Source of the DNA: Chloroflexota bacterium
Lineage (GTDB): Bacteria > Chloroflexota > Dehalococcoidia > UBA2247 > RBG-13-53-26
Assembly: GCA_003650185.1 (NCBI GenBank)
Contig: QMOF01000116.1
Location: forward strand, 1-7,172
Direction of reading: 5' to 3'
DNA: 7,172 bases
A program made the position numbers and the translations under genes. Below the pieces are notes generated by a model. That model saw nothing but the letters and a program-made list of their open reading frames with translations, made no database searches and was not told where the DNA came from. This document shows positions 6,264-7,172 of the stretch, in pieces. The number at the start of each line of letters is the position of its first letter. Positions within the stretch are counted from its first letter, which is position 1.

Positions 6264-6936
6264 GGACAATCCTGAGATCGTAGAGGCTGTCGCTCTCGCC
6301 TTCCAGATACGCTGGCCCGAGTCCACATTTGTGGCCACACACCTCGGTCGGAAGGGGGTAGACCTAGTCGACAGCGAGTCCCCGGACATAGTCATCCTGG
6401 ACCTGGGGTTGCCCGACACAAGCGGCTTCGAAGTCCTGGCGCAGATCCGCCACTTCTCCAATGTCCCGGTCCTCGTACTTACCGTGAGGTCGGAGGAGCG
6501 TGAGGTGGTGAAAGCGCTCGATTCCGGAGCAGACGACTACATGGTCAAGCCTTTTCGCCAACTGGAGCTTCTAGCACGAGTGAAAGCTCTCACCCGGAGG
6601 CAGCATCTGCCCGAGCAGCAAACGGAAGTGGCTTGTGGGCCTCTGCGCCTCGATCTCTCCACCCGCCAACTCACCTGCGGCAGGCAGGAGGTCAAGCTTA
6701 CCTCCACTGAGGGCCGGATTCTGACCCACCTGATGAGGAATGCCGGGCGGGTCGTTACCCATTCCAGCCTGGTAGAGTCAGTGTGGGGCGAGGACTACGA
6801 AGGCGCCGCTGAAAGCCTCAAAGTGCATATACGGCGCCTGCGAGAGAAGCTGGAGCCGGACCCCAGCCACCCCCAGTTTCTGCGCGCCAAGACCGGCGTG
6901 GGCTACTGGCTGGCAAAGCCCAGTGAACCCGCCTGA
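6244..6936 (+). CDS. OmpR/PhoB-family response regulator
   Basis: This 230-residue two-domain transcription factor is the evident partner of the overlapping histidine kinase. The receiver domain (1-118) has the acidic pair Glu7-Asp8, the phospho-acceptor Asp53 in VILDLGLPD, Thr80 in VLVLT and Lys102 in MVKPF, so all switch residues are present. The C-terminal winged-helix DNA-binding domain (about 129-225) carries LTSTEGRILTHLMRNAGRVV (152-171), a recognition helix within SLKVHIRRLREKLEPDP (191-207) and the terminal hairpin TGVGYWL (217-223), all typical of the OmpR/PhoB class. The ATG at 6244 has GAGGAGG 6 bases upstream and overlaps the kinase end by 20 bp in another frame. The target genes cannot be named from this window. 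The length is normal for the family and no terminator with a T-run follows. Confidence 0.96.
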   Translation: MRVVMIEDNPEIVEAVALAFQIRWPESTFVATHLGRKGVDLVDSESPDIVILDLGLPDTSGFEVLAQIRHFSNVPVLVLTVRSEEREVVKALDSGADDYMVKPFRQLELLARVKALTRRQHLPEQQTEVACGPLRLDLSTRQLTCGRQEVKLTSTEGRILTHLMRNAGRVVTHSSLVESVWGEDYEGAAESLKVHIRRLREKLEPDPSHPQFLRAKTGVGYWLAKPSEPA

Positions 6937-7172
6937 CGGCATTAGCCCGTTGGGACTGACCCATTGACCGAGTGGAGGAGAGTCGCTCCAGACTCAGACG
7001 GGTGTGGGGTTTGCCCCCTCCCCGTAGGAGAGTTTTCCGGGCTCGGCCTCCGGCACCAGGGTGAGGCGGCGCCTACCGGTAGAGCCAACCCCCCATCACC
7101 ACCCCTGTCGACCCCAGAAGGGGTCTCCTACACACGCCGGGTCCTGTAGGAGAGCCTTTCCAGGCTCGACCG
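6937..7172. repeat. Cluster of short hairpin-forming repeats after the response regulator
   Basis: No credible gene lies here. Three related units share the pattern GGAGAG, a short spacer, TCC, then a purine-rich CTC arm: 6972-7000, 7024-7048 and 7146-7171. In each, the arm can pair with the GAG: GAGTC/GACTC (6980-6995), GAGTTT/GGGCTC with G-T wobbles (7030-7044) and GAGCCT/AGGCTC (7152-7167). TCTCCTAC at 7124-7131 is the exact reverse complement of the start of the third unit (7146-7153). Further hairpins are GGGG/CCCC at 7006-7017 and GACCCC/GGGGTC at 7110-7125, and CTACCGGTAG at 7073-7082 is a 10-bp palindrome. The cluster may continue past the right edge. It resembles a REP/BIME-like intergenic repeat or a decayed non-autonomous element; no transposase is seen. 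Confidence 0.6.

Noticed and set aside
5219..6340. Long minus-strand open frame (373 codons) opposite the histidine kinase
   Set aside because: It is antisense to well-supported kinase domains, is rich in Ser and Arg as expected for a shadow frame, and has no recognisable domain.
6945..6956. Intrinsic terminator just after the response regulator
   Set aside because: Only a 3-bp CCC/GGG stem is visible and there is no following T-run.
6972..7172. CRISPR array
   Set aside because: The repeat units are imperfect and unevenly spaced (52 and 122 bases between starts), one partial copy is inverted, and no cas genes are present.

Overview
The window (about 60% GC by eye) looks like chromosomal DNA from a free-living bacterium. 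It has a Lon/Hsp20 quality-control pair, a proteasome-fold hydrolase and a PAS-rich two-component system. GTG or TTG starts occur in three of the five genes, each with a purine-rich Shine-Dalgarno (strong for lon and the kinase, weaker for the hydrolase). Nothing here fixes the taxon. The style, with soluble multi-PAS kinases, an hsp20-lon pair and hairpin repeats between genes, would fit an uncultured Chloroflexota (Dehalococcoidia-like) lineage, but that is an impression and not a demonstration.

Left part, minus strand (1-2232): a class I small heat-shock protein (hsp20, 1780-2232) is followed 37 bp downstream by lon (1742 down to the left edge, 580 codons visible, C-terminal protease domain outside the window). 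A TATAAT-type promoter lies about 55 bp upstream of hsp20. The two genes probably form one heat-shock operon, in which Hsp20 holds unfolding proteins and Lon degrades those that cannot be refolded.

Middle (2233-3529): a 562-bp divergent intergenic region carries a promoter for each side and a 15-bp perfect palindrome. It leads rightward into a 244-aa proteasome-fold Ntn-hydrolase-like protein that starts Met-Ser. Its N-terminus aligns, without gaps, with the Thr1...Asp17-x-Arg19 region of proteasome beta subunits, with Ser in place of Thr1. A third protein-turnover gene therefore sits next to hsp20-lon.

Right part, plus strand (3858-6936): a soluble histidine kinase with four PAS domains (801 aa) overlaps by 20 bp an OmpR/PhoB-type response regulator (230 aa), a translationally coupled two-component pair. 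From 6937 to the right edge there is no convincing gene. Instead there is a cluster of short repeats, each able to form a hairpin, with one reversed partial copy.

Most other open frames are antisense shadows of these five genes. I see no RNA genes, CRISPR arrays, insertion sequences or phage genes.
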